From Shewanella waksmanii ATCC BAA-643 (lineage in GTDB: Bacteria > Pseudomonadota > Gammaproteobacteria > Enterobacterales > Shewanellaceae), in the NCBI RefSeq assembly GCF_000518805.1, contig NZ_JAEH01000042.1, positions 1 to 49,774 of the forward strand: 49,774 bases of DNA, given 5' to 3'. Every line of letters starts with the position of its first letter. Positions within the stretch are counted from its first letter, which is position 1. Of the stretch, positions 8,341-18,370 are shown in pieces. Under the pieces are notes generated by a model. It made no database searches. It worked only from the letters and a program-made list of their open reading frames with translations, and was not told the DNA's origin. Position numbers and translations under genes: made by a program.

Positions 8341-9570
8341 CTAAGTGACTAACTTGGCTTTAACTTTTTCGATGCAAGCGATGCGTTCAATTTGCAACTG
8401 GGTTTTAATATCAGCCCCTTGATAACCCGCTTCGATAATGGCTTTTACTGGCACATTTTTAGCGGCTTCATAGGCGGCGATAACATAACCTGCTTGCGGA
8501 TAGTCCTGCTGCTCAAAGCCTGTTCGGCCTTTCATATCAGCTTCGCAACAAAGCAGTAATTGTGCTAATCGTTGTGGTTTGCGCCAAACATCGGCTTTAT
8601 CGAGTATTTTTAACAAAGTCTCTGCACGCAACTCGAATGCATTATGGATGTTTTGATGCTGGTCGCTAACAAGTAAAGCTAAGTCTTTGTATTCGTTTGG
8701 AACCTTAATTCTGGCACACAATTGTTTAATTAAAGGCAGGCCTTTTTGCCCGTGGCCATGGTGTTTCGGCCACATGGCTGCAGGCGTTACGCTTTTACCT
8801 AAATCATGCAGTAATGCAGCGAAGCGGACTGCTTTATCGTCACTTAATAAGCTGGCTTGCTCTAATACCAGTAAAGTGTGAATTCCGCTGTCTATTTCTG
8901 GGTGCCACTTTTGCGGTTGCGGTACACCAAATAATTGATCAATTTCCTTAAATAATACCTTTAAGGCGCCGCAATCTCGTAATACCTGCAAGAAAACCTG
9001 CGGTGACTGGGTGGCTAATGCTTTGTCTAGTTCTTGAAATACTCGCTCTGGTGTCAGGGCGTCTAGTTCGCCATTGCTGGCCATGGTTGCCATCAACGTT
9101 TGGGTTTCCTCGGCTACCGTGAAGCCTAGGTGAGCAAACCGAGCGGCAAAGCGTGCCACTCTTAGCACCCGCAATGGATCTTCAATAAATGCCGCTGATA
9201 CGTGTCGCAGCTGTTTACGGGCCAGATCTTGTTGGCCGCCGTAAGGATCGTACAACTTGCCTTCATCGTCTTGGGCTATGGCGTTGATGGTTAAGTCTCG
9301 GCGAATCAAGTCCTGCTCAAGCGTTACATCTGGCGCAGCGTAGCAGCTGAAACCATTGTAGCCTTTTGCGGTTTTTCGTTCGGTACGCGCAAGGGCGTAC
9401 TCTTGTTGTGTTTTGGGGTGCAGAAATACCGGAAAGTTTTTGCCGACTTGTTGGTAGCCCTGTGCCAACATCTGTTCTGGGGTTGCCCCCACCACCATAT
9501 AATCGCGATCTTTTATTGGTAACGCCAACAAAGCATCACGCACCGCACCGCCTACTAGGTAGATTTTCAC
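8341..9570 (-). CDS. cca: CCA-adding tRNA nucleotidyltransferase
   Basis: A 409-residue enzyme that adds or repairs the 3' CCA of tRNA without a template. The N-terminal nucleotidyltransferase head has LVGGAVRD followed by DRDYMVV, whose two Asp bind metal. Next come the [10 protein letters not shown] motif, the [12 protein letters not shown] motif and a C-terminal HD phosphohydrolase domain ([11 protein letters not shown] ... H(G)HG), as in the bacterial class II multifunctional enzymes of E. coli type. The start is GTG at 9568-9570, with GAGG shortly upstream; no ATG fits as well. It is divergent from gspA, with about 160 bases between them. Confidence 0.95.
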   Translation of the reverse strand: MKIYLVGGAVRDALLALPIKDRDYMVVGATPEQMLAQGYQQVGKNFPVFLHPKTQQEYALARTERKTAKGYNGFSCYAAPDVTLEQDLIRRDLTINAIAQDDEGKLYDPYGGQQDLARKQLRHVSAAFIEDPLRVLRVARFAARFAHLGFTVAEETQTLMATMASNGELDALTPERVFQELDKALATQSPQVFLQVLRDCGALKVLFKEIDQLFGVPQPQKWHPEIDSGIHTLLVLEQASLLSDDKAVRFAALLHDLGKSVTPAAMWPKHHGHGQKGLPLIKQLCARIKVPNEYKDLALLVSDQHQNIHNAFELRAETLLKILDKADVWRKPQRLAQLLLCCEADMKGRTGFEQQDYPQAGYVIAAYEAAKNVPVKAIIEAGYQGADIKTQLQIERIACIEKVKAKLVT

Positions 9571-9732
9571 CTTGATTCACCTCTTTAACTGCTTGGCGAT
9601 ATCTTAGCATGGCTGTATAGCAAAGCGTGCGCTGAACTGTGATTGGCTAGAATTAATTTGGGGTAATTTTTGACAATGATTGGCCTAGGGATTAGTTTGG
9701 AGCCTCATTTATTGAATTGGACTCTAGGCTGC

Positions 9733-11352
9733 ATGTATAAGGCGTTTTATGGACTAAGCGATAACCCGTTTTCTATCGCACCCAACCCGCATTATCTTTT
9801 TCTCAGTGATCGTCACCGTGAAGCACTAGCACACCTGACATACGGACTGGGTGAAACCGGTGGCTTTGTGTTGCTAACGGGCGAGGTGGGGACCGGTAAA
9901 ACCACAGTATCGAGAACCTTGTTGAACCAGCTGCCTGACAATACCGATACCGCATTCATTCTTAACCCATCGCTGACGGAACTTGAGTTGCTCGCCACCT
10001 TATGTGATGAGTTAGGCATTGAATCTGGTGACTCACCCACTCTCAAACAGCTTACCGATCTACTTAGCTCGTTCTTATTGGCTAATCATGAGAAATGCCG
10101 TAATACGGTACTGATCATTGATGAAGCACAACATCTACGTGCGGAAGTGTTAGAGCAGTTAAGGCTATTAACCAATTTAGAAACCGACACCAAAAAGCTA
10201 TTACAAGTGATCTTAATCGGTCAGCCAGAGTTACAGCAGCTGCTTAAACGCCAAGAGCTGCGTCAGCTTGCCCAACGTATTACAGCTCGTTACCATTTAT
10301 TGCCTTTGACTGAGCAGGAAATCGCGTTATATGTGCAACATCGGTTACAGGTCGCGGGTCGACATGAGCCACTATTTAATCGCGGCGCAATAAAAGCCCT
10401 GCATAAGCACAGTGGCGGGATCCCGCGGCTAATCAATTTGTTGTGTGAACGCGCCTTGATGGCGGGTTACGCTCAATCAAAAGTGCCGATTGATGCCAAG
10501 ATGGTGCGTACCGCCTCTGGTGAAGTGTTAGGTGAAGAGACTAAGCAAACTAACTACCTGTGGCCTGCGGTGGCAGGGCTAGCGGTTGTGACCACCTTTA
10601 GTGGTGCGCTTTACTGGTTCAGCCAAGGCGGCGACGGCCCAGTAAAGCAAACGTCAACAGCAGCGAGCGAGCCTACAACACAGCCTATAACGCAGCAAGT
10701 GACTAAATCTGCCAGTAACCAGCAGCTTTCTGCAAGCCAGCGTGTGCTGCAAAACGCCATCAATGCCAGTCGTGATATCGATAGTGCCTATGCCAGCATT
10801 CTTGGTCTGTGGGGCAAAGCGCCTTATGTTGGGTTAACGGCGTGCCAATCGGCGCAGCAACAAGGTCTTGACTGTTTTCAGCAGCAGGGCAATTGGCATA
10901 CTATTGTGAAGCTAAACTTTCCTGCGGTGGTTTACCTGCAAGATGACAGTGGTCAGCCTTTTTACGGCACGCTGGTCTCTCGTCAAGGTGAGCAGATGTT
11001 AATTCAGCTCAATGAGCAGCAGCTTTGGGTTGATCGTGATTGGTTTAATCGTCACTTTAGCGGCACCTTTGAACTACTCTGGCAGTCGCCCAATTCTAAT
11101 GTTACCGAAATCGGCCGCAATGCCAGTCAAGCACAGTTGCAATGGCTTGAAAATAGTTTAGCAACCATTGCCAGCAAGCCGCCTCGATTAGTGAGTTATT
11201 TCGATCAGCAACTTGAACAATCACTGCGTGAGTTCCAGCGTACTCATGGACTGCGTGCCGATGCGATTGCAGGTAGCCAAACCTTAGTGCAGCTTAATTT
11301 GTATTTGAGTGATCAAGGCCCTAGGTTGGTTGAAAATCGAGGACGTTACTAA
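9733..11352 (+). CDS. gspA: Type II secretion assembly ATPase GspA/ExeA
   Basis: A 539-residue inner-membrane AAA+ ATPase that with GspB helps the GspD secretin insert and assemble at the peptidoglycan. I take ATG 9733 because the family begins MYKAFFGL-like and the product here begins MYKAFYGLSDNPFSIAPNP; the longer in-frame TTG start at 9670 adds an unlike tail. Walker A is GEVGTGKTT at 50-58 and Walker B is LIIDEAQHL around D130. One membrane segment lies about 276-296. The periplasmic part ends in a PG_binding_1-type domain (about 450-530, FQRTHGLRADAIAG). The stop overlaps the gspB start by one base (TAATG). Confidence 0.92.
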   Translation: MYKAFYGLSDNPFSIAPNPHYLFLSDRHREALAHLTYGLGETGGFVLLTGEVGTGKTTVSRTLLNQLPDNTDTAFILNPSLTELELLATLCDELGIESGDSPTLKQLTDLLSSFLLANHEKCRNTVLIIDEAQHLRAEVLEQLRLLTNLETDTKKLLQVILIGQPELQQLLKRQELRQLAQRITARYHLLPLTEQEIALYVQHRLQVAGRHEPLFNRGAIKALHKHSGGIPRLINLLCERALMAGYAQSKVPIDAKMVRTASGEVLGEETKQTNYLWPAVAGLAVVTTFSGALYWFSQGGDGPVKQTSTAASEPTTQPITQQVTKSASNQQLSASQRVLQNAINASRDIDSAYASILGLWGKAPYVGLTACQSAQQQGLDCFQQQGNWHTIVKLNFPAVVYLQDDSGQPFYGTLVSRQGEQMLIQLNEQQLWVDRDWFNRHFSGTFELLWQSPNSNVTEIGRNASQAQLQWLENSLATIASKPPRLVSYFDQQLEQSLREFQRTHGLRADAIAGSQTLVQLNLYLSDQGPRLVENRGRY

Positions 11353-12398
11353 TGTCGATTCTACTCGATGCGGTGACACGTTCTAAGCAGCAACAAGATG
11401 GTCAAATTGATCCGGTTATGGCGCCGCGTGCACAATTGACACTGGCGAATGAGCGAACCTTGCCTTGGGGTAAAGTGGCATTACTTACTGGTGCGATAGC
11501 ACTGAGTATTGGCGGAGCGTGGTTGTTTAGCCAGTTTTTTGAACTTAAAGGCAGCGCAGCGCAGAGTAGCAAGCTTCAAGTGCAAGTTGAGAGTGAAAAG
11601 ACACCGCTAACCGCGCCAAAGCGTGATAGTTTAGCTGCTGAACCTGCTTTGCCAACTCAGCAGCAATCAGTGCGTTTAGCCGGTAAAGTTGCACTGCCAG
11701 TTGCGCAGCCCTATGTGGCTAACAACCAGGCTTATGTGCCTCAGTCAGCTAGCGCGGCTAATGCTGTTGATGAACCCTTGCGAGTCGGTGGTGAGTCAAT
11801 GTCCAGTCAGTTAAACGTGTCGAACTCAAGCCGCAATACCCCATCTGCGAGTGATCAAACAGTCACTGCCGAAGAGCCCGTCATATTAGGTGCTAATAGC
11901 AACCAACGTGGTCAGCAACTTCTCGATTCGTTGAAGTATCAGGTGGAAGCCGCTGCCAATGATGTGGGATTTGACGAAACGGTCAATAGTGCCCGTCGCC
12001 AAGATAACGCGAAACAGACGGTCAGTAGCGGCGGTCAAACAGCGCAGCCTGACAATAATTTAGTCGCTGCTTTTGAAGCCGCGCTGCTAGAGCTGGAGCG
12101 GGAAAACTCTGTGGCGACGCCGGTCACTGAGCCCAAGCTTGACCCAATCCCTGCAACCCCAAGCGATGAACTGCCGCGTTATGGAGAGTTGCCTGCTGGG
12201 GTGCAGTTACAGGTGCCTGAATTTACTATCTTGGCCCATGTTTATGCTAGCGATCCTAATAATCGGTGGCTTAATGTTGATGGGGCAGAGCTGCAACAAG
12301 GCGATCTTATTGGTGGCAAGATGACCATTGTAGAGATCCGTCCGCGCGATGTAGTGTTAGAGGTGGCAGGCACAGAGTTTAAAGTACCGGCAATATAG
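11352..12398 (+). CDS. gspB: Type II secretion assembly protein GspB/ExeB
   Basis: A 348-residue partner of GspA. It has a short cytoplasmic N-terminus (MSILLDAVTRSKQQ), one membrane segment at about 41-61, a long Pro/Gln/Ala-rich periplasmic linker, and a C-terminal GspB domain (about 285-348, VPEFTILAHVYASDPNNRW ... VLEVAGTEFKVP). The start overlaps the gspA stop by one base, so translation is coupled. The rest of the type II secretion operon is not here; in Shewanella-like genomes gspAB sits apart from gspC-N, so isolation is expected. A strong terminator follows. Confidence 0.92.
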   Translation: MSILLDAVTRSKQQQDGQIDPVMAPRAQLTLANERTLPWGKVALLTGAIALSIGGAWLFSQFFELKGSAAQSSKLQVQVESEKTPLTAPKRDSLAAEPALPTQQQSVRLAGKVALPVAQPYVANNQAYVPQSASAANAVDEPLRVGGESMSSQLNVSNSSRNTPSASDQTVTAEEPVILGANSNQRGQQLLDSLKYQVEAAANDVGFDETVNSARRQDNAKQTVSSGGQTAQPDNNLVAAFEAALLELERENSVATPVTEPKLDPIPATPSDELPRYGELPAGVQLQVPEFTILAHVYASDPNNRWLNVDGAELQQGDLIGGKMTIVEIRPRDVVLEVAGTEFKVPAI

Positions 12399-12422
12399 TT
12401 AAGCTTTGCCGCTTTTATGATG

Positions 12423-12450
12423 AAACGGATACCTAGGTATCCGTTTTTTT
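12423..12450 (+). terminator. Rho-independent terminator after gspB
   Basis: AAACGGATAC (12423-12432) pairs with GTATCCGTTT (12437-12446) around CTAG, followed by more T. It begins 25 bases past the stop. Confidence 0.9.
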
Positions 12451-12570
12451 ATGGATTATTTTTTCTACTGAACTGTATTGTTTAACGGGGATAAATATCC
12501 GAAAAAATAGCCACTTAATCTGCTGGATTTTGTATAACTTTTTCCTAAGTATTAAAACGCTTACAGCAAA

Positions 12571-12597
12571 CAATATTTTGACTAAGTCAAAATATTG
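12571..12597. promoter_or_regulatory. 27-base near-perfect palindrome, possible operator
   Basis: Bases 12571-12583 are the exact reverse complement of 12585-12597 (13 bp per arm) with one A between. There is no T run after it, so it is not a normal terminator. It lies about 80 bases upstream of the small membrane protein gene, where an operator would be expected. Function is inferred only from symmetry and position. Confidence 0.45.
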
Positions 12598-12678
12598 ACC
12601 GGGCAATAAATAAACAGTAATCTGCGGCTGATATTGTTTTGAGCTGCACACTTTTGCCGCTCGGTTTTGGGAATCGCT

Positions 12679-12873
12679 ATGAGTTTTATCTTCAGAAGTG
12701 GCCTGTTAATGGGCGCATTAATCTGGTTAATTATCAGCGCTAAAAGCTTGCTGAACATGGGCGTAATGGATAACCCTAGTGTCATATTCGAACACACTTC
12801 ATTGCTTATGCAGGTAGTAGTGGCTTTGATTATTTTACGGATGAATATGGGCGGTAAACGCGACCCATACTAG
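12679..12873 (+). CDS. Small membrane protein of unknown function
   Basis: A 64-residue hydrophobic protein starting at ATG 12679, with GGGAA at 12669-12673 in front. Two membrane-spanning stretches are visible, one near the start (about 8-26) and one near the end (about 41-58, LLMQVVVALIILRMNM), with a short loop between and a charged C-terminus (GGKRDPY). I do not recognise a family. The clean start, ribosome site and membrane layout make it a likely real gene. A long palindrome sits upstream and the decayed IS island begins soon after. Confidence 0.55.
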   Translation: MSFIFRSGLLMGALIWLIISAKSLLNMGVMDNPSVIFEHTSLLMQVVVALIILRMNMGGKRDPY

Positions 12874-12959
12874 TATTTAAGCTAGATGGCGCTGCGAATC
12901 GTGACATTAAAGAGGTACATTGGGGCTTAACGAATCCCCACAAAAAGATAAGTTAAAAT

Positions 12960-14255
12960 AATGAGATAAAATATTTGAGGAACATTCATGGCATTGGGTG
13001 ATCAAATTTATCGCCAAACAAAAATCATCACGAGTCAATGCCATGAATGCGAACCAAGTTTTATCAAAATGCCTTTCCCTTGTCACCCCATCAATGCACA
13101 AAACTCGTCGACAGAGCCTATTCGCTGCAATCCAAAGCTCGATGAATGGGGCTGTACTTTCTATTACAGGGTTAGGACGTGAGATTAATAGCAAAACACT
13201 TGAAAAGCATAAAATCAAAGGTGTTGATAGGCTTTGCAGTAATGACAATTTACACAGATATCGCATTTATTTACACCCGCATGGCCTATTTACTCGTGGG
13301 GAAGATAAAACAGCCTATCATCCATATTGATTGGTCTGATTTAGATGAGCGTAAGCAACATTTTCTCATCCGTGCCTCACTCGCTGCTCAAGGTCGCTCG
13401 CTAACTCTTTATGAAGAAGTTCATCTCGTGAATATGAAAGAGAAGCCGAAAACACACTTGTTATTCATGCAAAGACTTAAAGCTATCTTGCCTAGTGATT
13501 GTAAGCCAATCATTGTTACCGATGCTGGCTTTCGGATACCCTGGTTCAGGCAGATACAGTCATTGAATTGGGATTACGTTGGAAGCTTTAGAAATCGAGC
13601 TCACTGTAAACAACTCGATGAATCAAGCTGGTATCCCGTCAAAGCGTTATATACTCAGGCGAACTCGAGAGCCAAATGGCTTGGTGAATTTCTATTAGGT
13701 GAGAACTCACCATTTCAATCTCGATTAGTGCTTTTTAAGCGAACACCGAGAGGGCGAAAAGATAAAAATGCTGTTGGTAATAAATCTCGAAGTAGCAAGT
13801 ACTCTCGCGCCAATGCTGAACGTGAGAAGGAGCCTTGGTCATTAGCCACTTCTCTTTGCCAATCAAATGTTACCGCTAAGCGAATTGTTCAAATCTATGC
13901 AACTAGAATGCAGATAGAAGAAAGTTTTAGAGAGGTTAAAACCGGCTTAAAGATGAATGCTAGCGGAACACGAATCACCACCAAGCTCAATGTGTTGCTG
14001 CTTATTGCTTGTCTATCTCAGTTTACTCTCTACTTGCTTGGTTTAGCCGTAAAAGCCGCAAACAAACATCGGCAATGCCAAGCGAATTCAATCAAGTATC
14101 GCGTAACCTACTTTCAAGCCAGTTTATTGGCTTGCGAGCATACAAAGACAGAAAATTGAAGTTACTCAAGGCACATTGGGAAGCAGCAATCAAATCATTG
14201 ATGGGGTTAATCAAGGAGCCATAAGCATGTTATTAAATTCGTGGAGATCCCTCAG
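12960..14255 (+). mobile_element. Decayed IS4-family insertion sequence
   Basis: The element is defined by its transposase remains (13043-14224). The right end is probably near CTCAG at 14251-14255, because the stretch after the transposase looks like an IS terminus read inward as CTGAGGGATC. I could not find a matching left inverted repeat, so the left limit is approximate and that end may be damaged. No target duplication was seen. Confidence 0.6.
13043..14224 (+). pseudogene. IS4-family transposase, frameshifted
   Basis: A DDE transposase split over three segments. The first part starts at ATG 13043 (MNANQVLSKCLSLV) and runs in one frame to about 13255. The reading then shifts around 13255-13265, in AGATATCGCATTTATT, to the frame that encodes FIYTRMAYLLVG and most of the protein. 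A second shift near 14100-14110 moves to the frame ending SQFIGLRAYKD...GLIKEP. The IS4 YREK signature is clear (Y-x2-R-x3-E-x6-K in YATRMQIEESFREVK), and IIVTDAGF carries a catalytic Asp. With two frameshifts it should be inactive. Apart from these breaks it reads well, so decay is more recent than in the neighbouring IS3 and IS256 remains. Confidence 0.8.
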
Positions 14256-15092
14256 CACGGGGCCCTTTTACTTAGTTTTTCTAAATATATTAACTCTCCA
14301 TTTATCTTTGAACTGTGTAATATATGTAAATGCAAAGGTAAGTTTTTTAGCTCATTTGTATTCTTTCTGTATTCTTTCTGTGTTATTAATGTTGGCTCTG
14401 CTTTATTTTTTGTTATTAAAATAAAGAACAATCAAGTCAGCACTATTTAGTAAGTGTTAGTCTACTTATTGAAATCGAAGTCTATTTTTACGACTTGCAT
14501 ATAGAGTTAAGTTGTTGCGTGAGTCAAACGACTCAATACTAATGTGTTATATATTAACTTCAACATCGATAAAGGAAATTGTTACCGAATCGTTTAACTA
14601 TTTTATGTTTAGAAGCTGCTGCGATAAAACAAAGGTTTGTTTAAGATCACTTCTAAAACCACAATAGTAATTAGATGAAGTGACGGCTGTTTACCTAAAT
14701 CGATGTTGAAGTCAATGTTCTCATTGTTTCATGAGGTTCGGTGCTTTTACATTAAATAAATAATATTAATTTTGAGTGTCAATCTGATTGAGTAGTCGGT
14801 TTTATAAAAATAGCGGGATACTTTTCATTAATATTTTTTGAATTCTCCTAGATTACTTGCTTATCATTTCCACTGTATTTTAAGTAAAAGTGGCTGACCA
14901 TGTCGTGGTAGTGACTAAATATGTAGGGAGTATGTCGTATCTCTTTGCGATGGAGCTAGGTAGAGAGTGCCGGGATTTTTAACACTATTCATTAGAAACT
15001 GAGATATGGCTTGGTAAGTTCTAACTATTCCGTCATTTCCATTAGAGTTAATATAGTGGTACGGTTAATTTGGTCTAGTTAGAGGTGACATT
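14256..15092. other. AT-rich spacer in the IS island
   Basis: No convincing gene. An open frame across 14176-14424 overlaps the IS4 end and is hydrophobic by base composition only. The notable structure is the small element with 14-bp inverted ends at 14557-14712, listed separately. Confidence 0.5.
14557..14712. repeat. Small element bounded by 14-bp perfect inverted repeats (MITE-like)
   Basis: ACTTCAACATCGAT at 14557-14570 is the exact reverse complement of ATCGATGTTGAAGT at 14699-14712. The 128 bases between have no gene. Similarity continues inward imperfectly (GG and A positions match), suggesting ends of about 20 bases. The size and the IS-rich surroundings fit a miniature non-autonomous transposable element, but no target duplication or second copy is seen in the window. 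Confidence 0.4.
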
Positions 15093-16245
<1,153 letters not shown>

Positions 16246-17177
16246 ACTGCTAGATAATCATGGCAACAGCACTATGAGCAATAATGTTTATTTTAAATAG
16301 TCCATTAGATAGAGGCATTCCAGTAGTGGTAAGGCTCTTGACTATAAATTGAGTGCGGATAGGCAGTGCCACCCATAACTGTATCTATTTCAGCTAAAAT
16401 AAATTCAGTCCACTCACTGTTTCTCTAATGTCACTTGAGGTTTTACCCCTGTTTTACCGGTTAGGCTTACTGTCTTATCAACCCTAAAAGATTTCATACA
16501 TGCCTTCAAAATCAATCATAAAGGGGGGAGCACTATTCGCATCATAGTTGCCATCTTCTATCTGAGATTAAGCCTTAAGTTGTTTCCCATACCTAGAAGG
16601 TTTCATTATCGGTTGTTGCATCTTGAAATGTTAGTCTGGCCAGTAAATTCCCACCAGCTGATTCTTGCCATGCGGCGTATACTCCGGGTGCTGCTATAGA
16701 GAGTGTTAATAAGCAGTGGGTTACAATTTTCTCCCATCAAATCAACTTAGAAAGTTATTGTCGCTGTTGGAGAACATCAACTTATTTCATAAAAAGTGCA
16801 TTTTTATATATCACTTTAAGAAGTTTAACTGTGTTTGCTTAGATGTAAAATTCTGTCATGAATGTAAACACCTATACCAATCAGTATTCTTATAAGATAT
16901 TTGGTGTCGAGGAGTAATGATAGTAGCTGGTGAAGTAGAGGTGTTGAAGTTATAAGGTCAACTAGAGTGTTAATTAGGTGGTTTAATAATAATTAATTAT
17001 TATAATTAATTGTTTGGTGTTTTTTTGTTTTAATGAGTTTATGTAATATCACTCCATGAGACAGTATAATGACTGAATTGAGCATTGCATGATGAGCCTG
17101 ATGTGACGAGTCACATGAACGGGTAATGTAAGTTTGAAACGTGTAGTCAATATGAATATGGAGAGTGGAGAGCGATA
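16246..17177. other. Non-coding stretch holding a fimbrial fossil and a possible intergenic repeat copy
   Basis: Besides the - strand subunit fossil (16390-16736) there is no gene. The sequence ATACCAATCAGTAT at 16874-16887 recurs exactly at 49720-49733 and may mark a dispersed intergenic repeat. The last 200 bases before the lyase gene are very AT-rich and probably contain its promoter. Confidence 0.5.
16390..16736 (-). pseudogene. Fossil of a third F4/K88-like fimbrial subunit gene
   Basis: Read on the - strand from about 16736, broken frames give a signal-peptide-like run (KIVTHCLLTLSIAAPGVYAA) followed by WQESAGGNLLARLTF, then TTDNETF-stop-VWE. Aligned without gaps to the intact paralog at 5123-5884 (FTESADGTFTGSLSF...AWMWE), E, S, A, G, L, F, T, D, W and E match over about 31 positions. 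The stop is TAG where the paralog has Trp (TGG), a single-base change. Further on, YEIF...DKTVSLTGKTGVKPQVTL lines up with FEFL...TKSVAAGGQPGFRPIVTV. Several stops and frameshifts follow, and the 3' half is unrecognisable. Alignment was by eye. Confidence 0.55.
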
Positions 17178-17966
17178 ATGAAAAAACGTGACATAGGCAA
17201 AAATGTCTATAAATCTTGTTGTTTGTGTATTGCTTTTGCCGTTGGGTTTGTAGGACTTGCAGATACAGTTAAGGCTGGAACATTGGATGTTTTATACTAC
17301 AATCATTTTGAGAATGCATCACAACGTGCAGGGTGGTCAACACAATACCTTGCGCTGAAAGAACGTACGAATAATTGGGAGCTTCAGGCTAAATATGTTC
17401 CATCTTCTAGAGGGTCTGAGAGAATTACTGATGAGGTGAATCTTAGTTCAAAGGTGAGGTCAGCTACTCTTAACTATGATGTGAGGTTTCATTCCAAGTT
17501 TGAGTTTGTTAGAACCGGAAAACTTCATGGGCTCGGTGGAGGTTCGGCGACTACTGGATGTAATGCTAAAACGAGTAGAGGTTGGAGTGCTCGAGTGATT
17601 TGGGATGTGAATGGTGTTGCTAGTATTTATGTGTATCATCAAAATAGAGTAAGTTCCTGTGGAGATAGATGGACTGCTCAAGATTTTCGGTTTGAAGCAG
17701 GAAAAACGTATAGAGTTAGCCTATACGTATCGTTGAATTCCGCACCTAATGTTGCAGATGGTATTATTGAGCTATATGTTGATGGAGTAAAAATAGCGTC
17801 GGCAAATGGAGTAAGGTTATCAGGTCGAAGTGATGTAAAGATTGATAAATTTTTATTTCATACATTTCACGGTGGGTCTAATAGCTCTTACAGCCCAACA
17901 AAAAATGTCTTTACATATTTTGATAACTTTTTAATCATGGAAGGAAAAAACATAGTGATGGAATGA
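17178..17966 (+). CDS. Secreted polysaccharide lyase, PL14-type (alginate lyase-like)
   Basis: A 262-residue secreted protein with a signal peptide (cleavage about VKA/GTL) and GGAGAG at 17167-17172 before the ATG. The body looks like the PL14 / polysaccharide-lyase beta-jelly-roll family: YDVRFHSKFEFVRTGKLHGLGGG, then RGWSARVIWDVNG, YVYHQNR, FEAGKTYRV, DGIIELYVDGV and the closing FHTFHGG...YFDNF. Family members cleave uronate polymers such as alginate by beta-elimination; the substrate here is not provable from sequence. Two Cys (GCNAKTSRG and SCGDRW) may pair. It is the only intact gene in the IS island and AT-rich like it, so lateral acquisition is likely. It could feed on algal polymer or trim the cell's own matrix. 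Confidence 0.7.
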   Translation: MKKRDIGKNVYKSCCLCIAFAVGFVGLADTVKAGTLDVLYYNHFENASQRAGWSTQYLALKERTNNWELQAKYVPSSRGSERITDEVNLSSKVRSATLNYDVRFHSKFEFVRTGKLHGLGGGSATTGCNAKTSRGWSARVIWDVNGVASIYVYHQNRVSSCGDRWTAQDFRFEAGKTYRVSLYVSLNSAPNVADGIIELYVDGVKIASANGVRLSGRSDVKIDKFLFHTFHGGSNSSYSPTKNVFTYFDNFLIMEGKNIVME

Positions 17967-18370
17967 TTTTAGTCTTTGTGATTAGTTAAATCCTTTTATT
18001 TGGTTGCTTGTGGCGAAATTCTGTGTGACTGTTGTTAGGTTTTAAATAATTATTGCCATTTAAAAATATTTGTGTACAGGCTTCATGTTTTTTAGAACAA
18101 TCATGTATGAATACGAAATTATAATGAGAAATTATTGAGTTAATAAAGTTGATTAAAATATAAGTGAGGCGGGAGTTTTATCTTTATTTTTAATGAATGT
18201 AAAATTGGAGTTATGAATTTATTCAATCTGTAGTTGTAAGAAGGTATATAGATGATTTTGTTGCTTTTAGTCTTAGAGGCGAGTTTAGAAAATCATCCCT
18301 GTCAGTGGCTGTATTTAATGTGTGACATTTTATCTGCTGCTATTGTTTAATAATGGCTGAGTATGAAAAG
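17967..18370. other. Spacer between lyase gene and IS256 remnant
   Basis: AT-rich and without a recognisable gene, terminator or repeat. It separates the lyase stop from the left terminal repeat of the IS256-family element. Confidence 0.5.

Noticed and set aside
12907..13266. 119-residue open frame on the - strand across the IS4 element
   Set aside because: It is antisense to the recognisable transposase frame and has no likeness of its own.
13179..14159. 326-residue frame as an intact IS4 transposase
   Set aside because: Its first residues and last residues do not belong to the transposase; the proper ends lie in other frames, so it is the middle of a frameshifted gene.
14340..14395. Short direct repeat TATTCTTTCTG as a start of a CRISPR or tandem array
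   Set aside because: Only two adjacent copies, no regular spacers, and low complexity.
14176..14424. 82-residue hydrophobic open frame
   Set aside because: It starts inside the IS4 transposase end and owes its hydrophobic character to T-rich DNA; no ribosome site.
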